This document shows, piece by piece, positions 25,901-32,262 of a DNA stretch of 32,262 nucleotides. The notes under the pieces are model-generated. The model was not told where the DNA came from and made no database searches. It saw nothing but the letters and a program-made list of their open reading frames with translations. The DNA is from a virus. Location: the IMG/VR virus record IMGVR_UViG_3300035698_007186, positions 1-32,262 of that record; one strand, given 5' to 3'. The first letter of the stretch is position 1, and every line of letters begins with the position of its first letter. Both the position numbers and the translations under genes were made by a program.

Positions 25901-28900
25901 TATTCTCTAAGTCGTGTAAGTCTAATGTCTGTTCACCAAACTGTAATATATGTTCGTCTATAACATATAATTGTTTAGCCCTTAAATGTTCTTTACCTAT
26001 GTTTTTCTTAATCTCAATAGAAGTCTTCCGACCATTGATAGCCAGTATGTTGATTGCTTGACCAGCAGTTAATCCTGTAACAGCAGTATAATCTTTACCA
26101 AACGACGCCTTGTTACCACCACTACCATAAGTATGTTTCAACACAAAAGCATCAAAGAGTATACCTGCATGTTCTGTACTCAACTTCGATGGATTAAGTC
26201 TTACTTTTGCTTTCTGCCCATTAACAGTTCTTATTGTTTGTGCTAAAATTAAACCAGGTTTCCAATTACCAAGATAACGAGTGTTATCATTAATCCAAGC
26301 AGATCTTGTTGCATCAACTATACCAACACCAGGCATATTTGGATTTAAACCTAATGTAGTTAATACATTATTCTTTGCACCTTCTTCTATATTAGGATGT
26401 CCCCAACCTTTACCTTGAGTCTTAAATTCAACTTGTTGACCAGTAAGAATAGCTTCAAGTATGTGTAGTCTTGTTTCTCGAGTATGTTTCTGTTCTTTAA
26501 CTATATACCCAACTTCATCTTTTGTACCACTCGGTACACGAATATGTGGAAAACCAGATTCATGATAATATATACCACCTTGAAATGTTTGATCACCATC
26601 TTTTATTATAGCACTAATTGGTATTTTATCTACAAGATTATTAAACCTATTTGGTTTTACAAGTTCAAATAATTCTGCTACTTCTTCCTTAGTTAGATCT
26701 GTACGTTTTAATATCTGATTTAACCACGTTTTTAATTTCTTTATAGTTTCTTCATCTAATTGATCCTGAAACTCTTTCTTATTCAAACGCACTTCTTTAA
26801 GTAAAGAAGAAGTTATTTCATTGAAATCTATAGCAAATGTAACTGTAGCGTTATCCATTGGATTCTGAGGATCAGATGAATAAACATCTAGCCCCTCATT
26901 ACGTACTATAAACTCTTGTTTTCCTTCTATTTTTTCTGTATGAACAGTACTAAGTGAATTGTAACTATGAGTAACACCTAAATCGGCAGATTGTATTGAT
27001 GCTTTTTCTGTTTCTGTTAAATTATCCTCGTCTATTGTTTCTCCACCAACATCGGGTTCTGTGGGAACTGTAGTTTTTAAACGTTCGAGTTCCTCTGGTA
27101 TCAATTCTATTTCTTCACCAATGAGATCTCCATTGTCATCTACTTCTTGAACTGTAACAACACCCTTCTCAAAATCAACATTTATAACTTCAACTACCTT
27201 ATCTTTCTCTGTAGTTGGATCTTTAGTTTTATACTTTTCACCTACATTAATCTCTTGTTCCTCTAAACGTTCTTCTTCACGAGTCTCACGTTCTTTACGT
27301 TCTTCTTCTGCTTTAGCTACATCCTTTTTTGTTTTTTCAATAAGGGCTTCACTTTCAGTTTGTATCTTTTTAAAATCTTCGCGTTGTTGTTTCTCATTAA
27401 AAAGATACTTTAGACGTTCTTTTGAATCCTCTATAACAGCGTTAACTTGATTAATCTGTTTAATAAGTTTTTCAATCTGTTTAGCAGTCTGTGGTAAATT
27501 AGCTTCGCCACTTGTTTCTAATTCCGCAAGATCTGATTGTAATTGTTTTGATTTATCTTCAAAGAATAATTGACGTACAGATTCAGAATATTGTCCTAAT
27601 TTTAATAACTCTCTATATCTTAAAGCTTCTGATTTACTACCGATATGAATACCATTAGTAACAGTATTAATATTATTCCAAACTCTTTGTAATCTTTCTA
27701 AGTTTTTTTTATACTTTTCTTTTAATTCTCCAACCTCTTCTATTGTTTGAACTGATTCACCGAGTTTGTTTAAAATCTCTAGTTCTTGTTCAGCAAAAAC
27801 ATCTACTTCTTCTTTTGCAGCAGATAAACCATCTTCTTCAATTAAATATTGTTGTGCCCATTCTGAAAATCTTTGTTCACGAAGATATTCAAACATTACT
27901 TCATTATTAGCTTCAGATGCTTCGATTAATCCTAATACATTTGGAACTGATCTTAAAGCACTTATAAATTCACCAGCTATTTTTTCATAATCTAGAATAG
28001 GTAAACCTTGGTCGTCTAATTCTAATTCAGAACTAAACTCCCGAATTATATTTCCTTCTTTATCTTTTGCTCCTTCTACTGTTTTACGCTTAAATAAATG
28101 TTTAGTCCCATCGGTATACCTAGTCATAGGCATATCCAATAATTGAGAGACTCTCGCTATATCTGCTTTTTGGGCTTTAGCTGCTCTAATACCACCAACG
28201 CCACCTGGAATAGCACCAATTATGGCACCTAACATTATTGCTTTTTGACCTTCGTCTGTACTAAAATTCTTTACCCAATTTACAGCTAATTTAAATAATC
28301 TATCCCTATCTTCAACATCACCAATTGCTATGTCTCTTTGTAAATTTTGTATAGCAAGTTGTATATTTTCTTCGTATGGTCCTTCTGTTAATATTGATTT
28401 ACCTGCTTGTTTACCAAATGCAGCAAAAGCATCTTTCTTTCTAAATTTAGTAAAATCATCTAAAGTTCCTGCTATTTTAGCTGTTCGAGCTTTAGCTAAA
28501 CTCGATCTAAGTCCTCTAAATGTTTTAAAGAACATAGAATTAGTAATATAATTTGAAGGCATTAAAGCAAATGCATTAGATACAAATGTATTTAAAGCTG
28601 CTTTAGATGCTTTAGCATTTGCTTCTTCTGGCGTTAATTTTCCAGCTCTAACTTGATCCCATATTTGTTCTAAAACTATATCTTTAGCATCTTTTGCTTC
28701 AAATCCAGATTCAGCGATAGAATTATATAATGACATTGAAACTAAATCTATTTCTTCAACGGCATTTCCTAACATTTTACCACCAGATTTTGCCAATGCC
28801 GAACCTTCTCCTTTAATAGCTCCTCTTGTTGCTTTAGAAAAAGCTCTACCTAATTTACCATATACGCCAGATGCTTTAACAATAGATGATATTCCTTTAG

Positions 28901-29429
28901 CTCCAATCAAAGCAGATGTCATAAATGCCATACCATCTATAACATCATCCATCCAAAATCCCCAAGTAGTCATTTGTTGCAAAATATTCCCCTCTAAATA
29001 TTTCCTAGTATGTTTAATTGGCATTTTTTCTTTAAGTCCTTCTTCCAAATTAGCAAACATAGAAGACCAAGCGTTCTCAAATATAATATCCCCATCACCA
29101 GCCATGATTGCAGGTAATAAGGATGTAGTATATCCAAGCCCTTCTAAAAGTTTTGTACCAGTGGTTGTTATAAAACGACCAAGGCCATTTGCTAAACGAT
29201 CACCAGCTGATTGGCGTTGTGCTTGAAATTCAACAGGATCAACACCAAAAGGCATACCTTCTGTAAATCTATCAAATTGAACTCCTACATTTTGAGTACC
29301 ACCATATTCTGGCAATATCGGATCGAGAGCTTGTATGGGACGTAAAGGTATTTCTCTTTTAGAGAGTGGTTCAGTTAAGTTGTCCCTATTTACCGGTAGC
29401 ATCTGAACCGGAAGATTAGTATCTCCCAT
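16953..29429 (-). CDS. Giant virion RNA polymerase fusion protein (4158 aa)
   Basis: A 4158-residue multidomain protein (ATG at 29429; the frame extends to a TTG at 29435). Residues 1-430 contain hydrophobic helices resembling ejection proteins; 550-760 is coiled coil; about 735-790 and 1400-1430 look like small beta-barrels. A zincin motif HESFH is at 1510-1514. The polymerase core includes YRIPTQGQNS just before TGSDFDIDKLFV, with metal-binding D2859, D2861 and D2863, the signature loop of crAss-like virion RNA polymerases. RNase HI follows at about 3785-3930 with D3791, E3844, D3867, H3915 and D3925. A SLOG Rossmann domain (YAGVGSRNTP, TGDAIGADAAF) ends the protein at about 3965-4135. By analogy with phage phi14:2 gp66, the polymerase is carried in the virion and transcribes early genes after injection. 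Confidence 0.88.
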   Translation of the reverse strand: MGDTNLPVQMLPVNRDNLTEPLSKREIPLRPIQALDPILPEYGGTQNVGVQFDRFTEGMPFGVDPVEFQAQRQSAGDRLANGLGRFITTTGTKLLEGLGYTTSLLPAIMAGDGDIIFENAWSSMFANLEEGLKEKMPIKHTRKYLEGNILQQMTTWGFWMDDVIDGMAFMTSALIGAKGISSIVKASGVYGKLGRAFSKATRGAIKGEGSALAKSGGKMLGNAVEEIDLVSMSLYNSIAESGFEAKDAKDIVLEQIWDQVRAGKLTPEEANAKASKAALNTFVSNAFALMPSNYITNSMFFKTFRGLRSSLAKARTAKIAGTLDDFTKFRKKDAFAAFGKQAGKSILTEGPYEENIQLAIQNLQRDIAIGDVEDRDRLFKLAVNWVKNFSTDEGQKAIMLGAIIGAIPGGVGGIRAAKAQKADIARVSQLLDMPMTRYTDGTKHLFKRKTVEGAKDKEGNIIREFSSELELDDQGLPILDYEKIAGEFISALRSVPNVLGLIEASEANNEVMFEYLREQRFSEWAQQYLIEEDGLSAAKEEVDVFAEQELEILNKLGESVQTIEEVGELKEKYKKNLERLQRVWNNINTVTNGIHIGSKSEALRYRELLKLGQYSESVRQLFFEDKSKQLQSDLAELETSGEANLPQTAKQIEKLIKQINQVNAVIEDSKERLKYLFNEKQQREDFKKIQTESEALIEKTKKDVAKAEEERKERETREEERLEEQEINVGEKYKTKDPTTEKDKVVEVINVDFEKGVVTVQEVDDNGDLIGEEIELIPEELERLKTTVPTEPDVGGETIDEDNLTETEKASIQSADLGVTHSYNSLSTVHTEKIEGKQEFIVRNEGLDVYSSDPQNPMDNATVTFAIDFNEITSSLLKEVRLNKKEFQDQLDEETIKKLKTWLNQILKRTDLTKEEVAELFELVKPNRFNNLVDKIPISAIIKDGDQTFQGGIYYHESGFPHIRVPSGTKDEVGYIVKEQKHTRETRLHILEAILTGQQVEFKTQGKGWGHPNIEEGAKNNVLTTLGLNPNMPGVGIVDATRSAWINDNTRYLGNWKPGLILAQTIRTVNGQKAKVRLNPSKLSTEHAGILFDAFVLKHTYGSGGNKASFGKDYTAVTGLTAGQAINILAINGRKTSIEIKKNIGKEHLRAKQLYVIDEHILQFGEQTLDLHDLENKAANRERFITWAVENKNYAVNKKIKLLNAELNKPFKKAFKLGGWEVKKDKKGKYPLYSTWLLQNKALTTDLTEINERSIFHTPVILVDVPSVEDVVRKPQTKKQKAKTIPSKEPVPVKVDKITNAKEFGNLPVGAQVYVKRKGAILPLVEIVQEDGKKRFRSLEQGVTLKSEIDGQFIRNLTISKKLFNFATQTAGDIGQILIDYSSTSLNENEPVEETIPVIEAPTVTEPKIEEAPTKNIAMSEEDFLKEAGQIGEEDAPINRINKYGMNRSYPRMKLEEELKWFNKRFGNVPVEITERLIQAAKGSTRTSFGQLRWDSILLYRAAEKGSLYHESFHRVSLLYLNEDERSELYNSARKQHGLVDKTDRQVEEILAEKFRDYVLLEGNKKEPHAIKKFFQMLWDLIYNFFIGPRRLTSFDTNTLFKSIQRGRFRYSKASEENIDRVKASKYPYNRVVKGQAFQMIQTSDQLRSVIKGLTNTLLNLSLTHSVKTKTVDFNSVKSIGQGFDFLKTVLGERRDSYYATAPKAQTVANWDQAKRDNETARYMRYGDLYSELLDNFPVVKELIEDKLLEYNIRKKHSRNTEQFEIEEFDLDGNFTQYTLESFERDSKDNVLASIKFLVSSLHESDQKDEFTNMYNFVDFSTTWDRIMYGLHDSASIEEMIERLKNREKGDYPYQQLIKKLELGTEDIRSQFYSAVKKHRHEFMNTLFSRTKDGLIFEFTDADINKAQRLIARKWNDTFTLSESVYRGSDGKLVLVGEAVNEVFAKYEKLKGEVIKDIKDGTLTNYKAYVDSVVEVLNNFAINIDSDTVKELVKDSEKNPDDALTDLIVIDLSPLFDVDSSPFYGHSEKPIETMFSDEKIIKKLADYYVTIHPEQIANSVIGAGSALFYTYAPVSFATESVNAIKKDDVYLQELSNVTYNANSVFLKQIRENPEVRKAFQIRTSSGLIQRRSGDTGRKYQEITRFEDYVMKLNMVAKGKIPFPTLGGRSTYYIYDGMPTVEFRYDVEEDNTLTIPEDVIDMFVGYAIDERNRIEQTEKEIDEAVENGSTDQLVNEYHYKYGNDYTKANGLNYQHFISFNKKGFEFDRDSKPEIREILAERIETEINNALSSGVITMSKGAFKNRFISKDVVTDLTNFYGSEDIAIRSIIGEYTINTMMSVIETEKISFGDPAYLESDKVGNVISDKVKRLSVLTSTGDMQRLEHPDYDTDTYSVTTFATQSLYSPFYKNLLVKHTELLKELYESWPENEGKNMSKKARDDAKNNLKGYTSVDPTDAQVYISPNMYRQIADRMGEWTSDMQEAFDILQSDKEPTASEEVRALNVVMKPLKLVYFGFTFDSGKAIPTFDKMSLATVFRRMVKDKELELLLNRMEDKDNPLDMVKFDTAVKIGGREKHSFYNKDGSVANLSELPVFTQSFQFLRRQLTTEPHDIERTKTGTQFLKIAMGNLNLNQNVYILDDDPVTGRDVANVIYESIKDLSKKGRKRVLAKLGMTEDNLSQIDEEKLLDILKNDARNAGMPDSVIESLVMEQGVVGLVKYLELDALPDRRWIYSRILSFIGKETVDINLPGNQLIQMSNFGLKTLGEDKDLKFKTYEDGEVKSMECRVSVNLFKHIIPNYKRLTWEQKKEFVENDLRIIGYRIPTQGQNSIVTLKVVELLPENSGDTIILPNEFTTLTGSDFDIDKLFVIRHNYESKGNKVSKVPFLEGDETADLRYQRAVLSAFYDNLDTLSEEETKELSQLKYDYHANIVERSDYIGEEGSRIKDLIVRHKVAVAAERFVEARAINIEISAHYEKYDFINDLIEINREEKNQFIETASKVMIDKGIIPTKEEFLKLSIYEQNERKAVENKLIDAYFAILDSEEHFIPSTNPLGIATGILKAKAKTINKLEGKDKRLGSLESASPTFQTDIKMQNAMGKNGIGPFALANTHHVLSQIAELKLKGSTSAPIHRDSDGNIDLSQKRGKDEVVITDWLSAGVDAHVDLEKDTYIIDLNVNASTYSVITLLLRAGAGEISFDFLSQPILKEYAEKFLRNRGRLGRGEADIHAELQATYKEKIAEIETDASVINDIRTKIEPNLWDETTLLEQIEKFGSLSEDLEYYVFQSMILERFNNLENLGHYLFEATSASQVDTKRYGKNFSELRGFVNMVEKVYADNKFINFNKILPYDNINHKIVDIEGASYLGEMFRNAVELPLQAMSQQMMEATKGFGDMHQAVRDRLGLTYTRNSGIINSISNEVYSYISSRFFTDERGVKMTSTRLENLLFGDNSIIKQIWRIKQAQGLAKQHPELIKNELIKYLNYTYFEDSLFESFITVPSNRDNDKFAKDNLTLAWADLFEHKSPDVQAFAKNLLVFAYYTSGFKRGIFSFYHFIPPQAFKEIRDGEKIISYNEFIKDVMNNLQSNNNDLFRGVEDEIIKNNWFNETFVKRPRDDAEIENRMAKDKSTILLSKVHDRTLYIGINKHKQHIYKPYISLSSDMYGGNQLMRYVGYDTKDNYPIYVASERMSYYNRGILVREYGLKKSIFDNNKLDHWLTNPEQSAQKHWPSTRIIDQSDLTAVEIFDNYDDMMATEAIKETAEGKVVIESKVENEIRVEKAENLSNSKKPLEIYVDGSDIKGTGQIGYGASMMYNGTEYKISGVSEKQSFADRYDIPDIDKAVSNPTMELLGTLEVLRIFNNTSEHIKILQDYNGVEKWLTGEWKQNRDWIKDMVAVGIERIENIKSNGGSVTFQYVPAHIGIEGNEKADVLAKSTEKIDTFSELIAKPEVTISKTPEFDKLPSKSLTPTKTYAGVGSRNTPSDVLNIMTELANELEGKGYILNTGDAIGADAAFRKGATNKNVFTTKDATNQTRTIAKEIHPNPERLTEYPLNLMARNTNQVFGADLNTPVDFTIVWTQEGETRADQRKYYGKNDARNTGGTGQAIALSSLKGIPVINLSNKGWRQQLDDILDGKVKTTPVQLTLDIDERIQNRTEDNLEIC

Positions 29430-29456
29430 AATCAATATTTTGTTTAAGTATTTCTA

Positions 29457-31670
29457 CTACTTTTTCTGATCTTCTAAAAACTTCTTATAAGCTTTTGAAG
29501 AAATGCCTTCGAATTCTCCTTCTTCAAAGAAGAGATTAAAAACATTCTTTATTTGATAAGGTGAAAAAGATTCTGTTTTAACAGATTCTCTAGCAGCTCC
29601 TCGTTTGGAAGACTTATCTCTGCCTTTTACCACATATTCCATGTGAACTTTAATAGGATTTCCTAATTGATCCCATTCATCAGTAACTGTTCTGAAACTA
29701 GATTCTTGTATATCAACCCAATCTCCTATACCACTCCAATGTCTAGCATGGTCATGAAGTAAGAAAGGAACCATTTCAGAAGTTGAATCTCTTCCTTCTA
29801 AGACATGTCCTTTCGGAACATTTATTTTTTCAATCTGAACATAATGTTCTTTACCGTTTATCTCAACAACATGCAATCCAGCATCAAAATTATTAGAATA
29901 ATCAAGTGGACCAATATATTGAATTGTATCGTCTTTTTTAACAAATTCGTTAAATTCTTGTACAACACCAGGCTCAGTTGGATCAATTGTTTTTAAACTA
30001 GCAGCTAAACCAGAAAGTTCATTACCTTTTATTATACCAGTAGAGGTTGTTAATCCCAATACTTGTTTCTGCATATTAGCTGCAACCTTTGCATCAACTT
30101 GTAATATTGGAGAACTTACTCCTCGATCTTGATATACTTTATACCTATCCTCAATAATTGTTTGTAATTCACGTTTCTCTGAATCAGGTAATTTCATATA
30201 ATTGTCAGAACTAAATCCTACAGCTGTTTTTAATTCTCTATTAGCAACAGTCAAATAATCTTCACTTGGATTCTCTATTTGACCATTTTTAATATAAGCA
30301 CTTTCAACTAACTGTTTTTTCCAATCTGCAACATTAGCTACACTTCTTTTCATACCAGAATTTACTAACGGATTATCAACATTTTCATCTATCCAACTTT
30401 CAAGATCCATTATATTTTCATCTATCTTTGTTAATGCTTCTTCGGAAGTATAACCCATTGCAATAAATTGATCTGCCCCATCTGTTAATAAACCTCCACT
30501 AACATCAAGTCTTTGATTTTCCTTAACTTCAGGATTCTTATCTAAATAATCATCTAATCTTTTTTGTTCATCTGAAGATAAATTTCTTCTTTTTAGTTGT
30601 TTAATAGTAGGATTCACTTTTAAGAACTTATCCAATGTAGATAAATTATCAGAAATTTTAGAACCTGGAGTTACTTCAAATTCAAGATCTCTAGACATTG
30701 CCTTACCAATAGTACTCATATTCTCTATTGTAATATCACCACCATCTAATCTACCCATACCGTGAGAAGTAAGAGTTTTACTTTTAGTTAAAACTTCACC
30801 AGCATGTTTATATACATAAGGCGTAGCTGTTGATTCGTAAAGTCTATTATACTCACTTTGAACATCTTTTTCTTCCGTATACCCATGTGCAACATTGTAT
30901 GCCGCTCGTTGTTGCATATCGACTCCTTCTGGAGAACTTGTAAACCAAGAAGGAACTCCTTGAAATTCTAAAGTTTGTTGATAAGACTTTGTTTTTTTAC
31001 TATATTCAGAACCAACCGAGAATCCATATCCATACGCCATTTCATTAATATTAACACCAGTTTTACTATCTTCTATAAGCCACTCACCAGTACTATCATT
31101 AAATTTAGTATTATATCCTTGATTTTGAAAACCACTACCGAAAGCATTAAGCGTAGAAGCTGTATCTACATCATCTCTTAATTCACCGAAATTGATTGGT
31201 ATTTTACCATACCCTTCTGCACCACCCAAATCTTGATATTCTTTTATAAATTGTTCTTCCTGAAAAGCAGCCCACGGTCTACCTTCACTAGCGGCTTGTG
31301 ATATATTCTCACTCACTTGTTCTAATATAGGTTTGTTATAAGGTATAGCTCTGAGATGAGGATCTCTTTCTAAAGTTTGTTGTATTTTACGTAAACCAAC
31401 TTTTGCTTCAAGTGTAGATAAATCAGGATTCTCTTTTAAAAAATTATCTAAATCATCTTGAATACTATTTATTTTATTCAAATAACCAGGTTCATCTATA
31501 GCATGTGCTTCAAGATCTTTTAAACCTTCAGACAAAACTTGTTTATCTGCAACTGTTTTTTCGTACTGCCGTTGCTTATTTTGCAATGCTCCAGCCATTT
31601 GTTCAAATGGAATCGGAACATACGTGTTGATAAATTTAGCGTCACTCGCTACGTCGTATTGATTAGCCAT
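29457..31670 (-). CDS. Putative virion or ejection protein (737 aa)
   Basis: A 737-residue soluble protein starting MANQYDVASDAKFINTYVPIPFEQM. The first ~130 residues are helical and coiled-coil (KQRQYEKTVADKQVLSEG and following). The middle is mixed alpha/beta, and the end is a helical SYQIK-like segment closing FLEDQKK. It contains no catalytic motif I recognise. It lies 10 bases after the Q/G-rich gene and 27 bases before the RNA polymerase fusion, so all three are one late operon. A structural, capsid-cargo or ejection role is inferred from the neighbours, since crAss-like phages carry such cargo proteins next to the virion polymerase. Confidence 0.75.
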   Translation of the reverse strand: MANQYDVASDAKFINTYVPIPFEQMAGALQNKQRQYEKTVADKQVLSEGLKDLEAHAIDEPGYLNKINSIQDDLDNFLKENPDLSTLEAKVGLRKIQQTLERDPHLRAIPYNKPILEQVSENISQAASEGRPWAAFQEEQFIKEYQDLGGAEGYGKIPINFGELRDDVDTASTLNAFGSGFQNQGYNTKFNDSTGEWLIEDSKTGVNINEMAYGYGFSVGSEYSKKTKSYQQTLEFQGVPSWFTSSPEGVDMQQRAAYNVAHGYTEEKDVQSEYNRLYESTATPYVYKHAGEVLTKSKTLTSHGMGRLDGGDITIENMSTIGKAMSRDLEFEVTPGSKISDNLSTLDKFLKVNPTIKQLKRRNLSSDEQKRLDDYLDKNPEVKENQRLDVSGGLLTDGADQFIAMGYTSEEALTKIDENIMDLESWIDENVDNPLVNSGMKRSVANVADWKKQLVESAYIKNGQIENPSEDYLTVANRELKTAVGFSSDNYMKLPDSEKRELQTIIEDRYKVYQDRGVSSPILQVDAKVAANMQKQVLGLTTSTGIIKGNELSGLAASLKTIDPTEPGVVQEFNEFVKKDDTIQYIGPLDYSNNFDAGLHVVEINGKEHYVQIEKINVPKGHVLEGRDSTSEMVPFLLHDHARHWSGIGDWVDIQESSFRTVTDEWDQLGNPIKVHMEYVVKGRDKSSKRGAARESVKTESFSPYQIKNVFNLFFEEGEFEGISSKAYKKFLEDQKK

Positions 31671-31680
31671 AATTTAAATT

Positions 31681-32262
31681 TTATCCCCTACCATATCCTC
31701 TTGCGAAGTTCCTATTTTGTTGTTGATTCATTCCTTGACCACCAAAAACTGGACCGTATTGACCAGCATAATACTGACCACCACCATAACTGTTTATATA
31801 AGGCATCATTTGTTCGTCACGTCCTCTTTGATTAGCCATCAGCTGTTGTGTTTGTGCTCCTAACCCAAGATTACTTAATCCCTGACCTAATATGTTCCTA
31901 CGACCAGCAGCCGATCTTTCATTCCAATCAGCAATAGAGAAATCAGTTGCAGCTCGTTGAGCACCTAATTGACCTAATCCTTGAGCAGCACCAAATCTAC
32001 CTTGTGCTTCTTCGCCCATATAACCTAAATCAAGATTTTGTTTCTTAGTGAATATACCACCACGTTGTTGCTGTTGTCTTGTTGAACCAGCTGCTAAGTA
32101 ATTTCTTAAAGCACCAGCTCCTATATTACCAGTGTTTCTTAATGCTTGATTATATATACCACCTTGTCTTTCAACATCTTGTAATTCAGCAGTTGGATCA
32201 TATCTCCGATCTGCTAATAAACCAAGACCTTTATTATATTCAGACAAAGCCCTACCATATTG
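31681..32262 (-). CDS. Q/G-rich putative virion protein (5' end beyond the right edge)
   Basis: The frame stays open to the last base of the window; the first possible start (TTG at 32247) is weak, so the gene very likely continues to the right. The visible 194 codons are low-complexity and helical: alanine/glycine/glutamine/arginine-rich segments (STRQQQQRGG, AAQGLGQLGAQRAATDF) and a tail rich in G, Y, Q and N (GGGQYYAGQYGPVFGGQG, ending RGYGRG). Such composition is common in phage internal or tail-tube-associated ejection proteins. No enzymatic motif is visible. It is the first visible gene of the late operon, 10 bases before the 737-residue protein. Confidence 0.7.
   Translation of the reverse strand, partial: QYGRALSEYNKGLGLLADRRYDPTAELQDVERQGGIYNQALRNTGNIGAGALRNYLAAGSTRQQQQRGGIFTKKQNLDLGYMGEEAQGRFGAAQGLGQLGAQRAATDFSIADWNERSAAGRRNILGQGLSNLGLGAQTQQLMANQRGRDEQMMPYINSYGGGQYYAGQYGPVFGGQGMNQQQNRNFARGYGRG

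Noticed and set aside
16953-29435. Stop-codon recoding (as in some crAss-like phages) or frameshifts in the giant gene
   Set aside because: The frame is uninterrupted under the standard code over more than 4100 codons and all recognised domains are in the same frame.
1-32262. CRISPR arrays, insertion sequences, integrase or attachment sites
   Set aside because: No regularly spaced repeats, transposase or integrase motifs, or matching terminal repeats were seen.

Overview
The window is AT-rich phage DNA from what looks like a crAss-like phage (order Crassvirales, hosts in Bacteroidota). The basis is layout and protein content. A compact replication and recombination block on the + strand converges on a late block on the - strand. 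The late block holds two giant virion-type proteins of about 4158 and 1600 residues. The larger carries the DFDID metal-binding loop of the virion-packaged crAss-like RNA polymerase. Start contexts are A-rich with little Shine-Dalgarno signal, as expected for Bacteroidota. All long frames are open under the standard code, so there is no sign of stop-codon recoding here. These assignments come from reading motifs by eye; no database search was run.

Positions 1-12071 (+ strand). In order: the 3' part of a family B DNA polymerase; a calcineurin-like phosphoesterase; three tiny genes, one with a membrane segment; a hypothetical protein overlapping a DnaB-type helicase that lacks the usual N-terminal domain; an uncharacterised basic protein; a 242-base gap holding two structured RNA elements; a Sak4/RecA-like ATPase; an SSB-like protein; a stand-alone zinc ribbon; a primase-like Toprim protein; a PD-(D/E)XK nuclease gene split by a group I intron; an Nmad1/DUF1599 protein; a RecB/RecE-like PD-(D/E)XK nuclease; a hypothetical protein; two hypothetical helical proteins, the second strongly coiled-coil; and a small acidic protein. 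Together these look like a replisome plus a recombination and nuclease module.

Positions 12072-12146 form a convergent boundary. Two oppositely oriented terminators are interleaved, so + and - transcripts should overlap by roughly 80 nt.

Positions 12147-32262 (- strand, read right to left). A Q/G-rich virion-type protein running off the right edge, a 737-residue putative virion or ejection protein, the 4158-residue RNA polymerase fusion (zincin motif, polymerase core, RNase HI with a complete catalytic set, SLOG Rossmann domain), and a 1600-residue protein with a second zincin motif and a membrane segment. Gaps of 3-27 bases suggest one operon whose products are packaged and injected.

The strongest items for follow-up are the intron (both splice sites are supported by perfect P1 and P10 pairing and by restoration of the reading frame), the structured RNA at 4834-5053, and the RNase HI plus SLOG tail of the giant polymerase.
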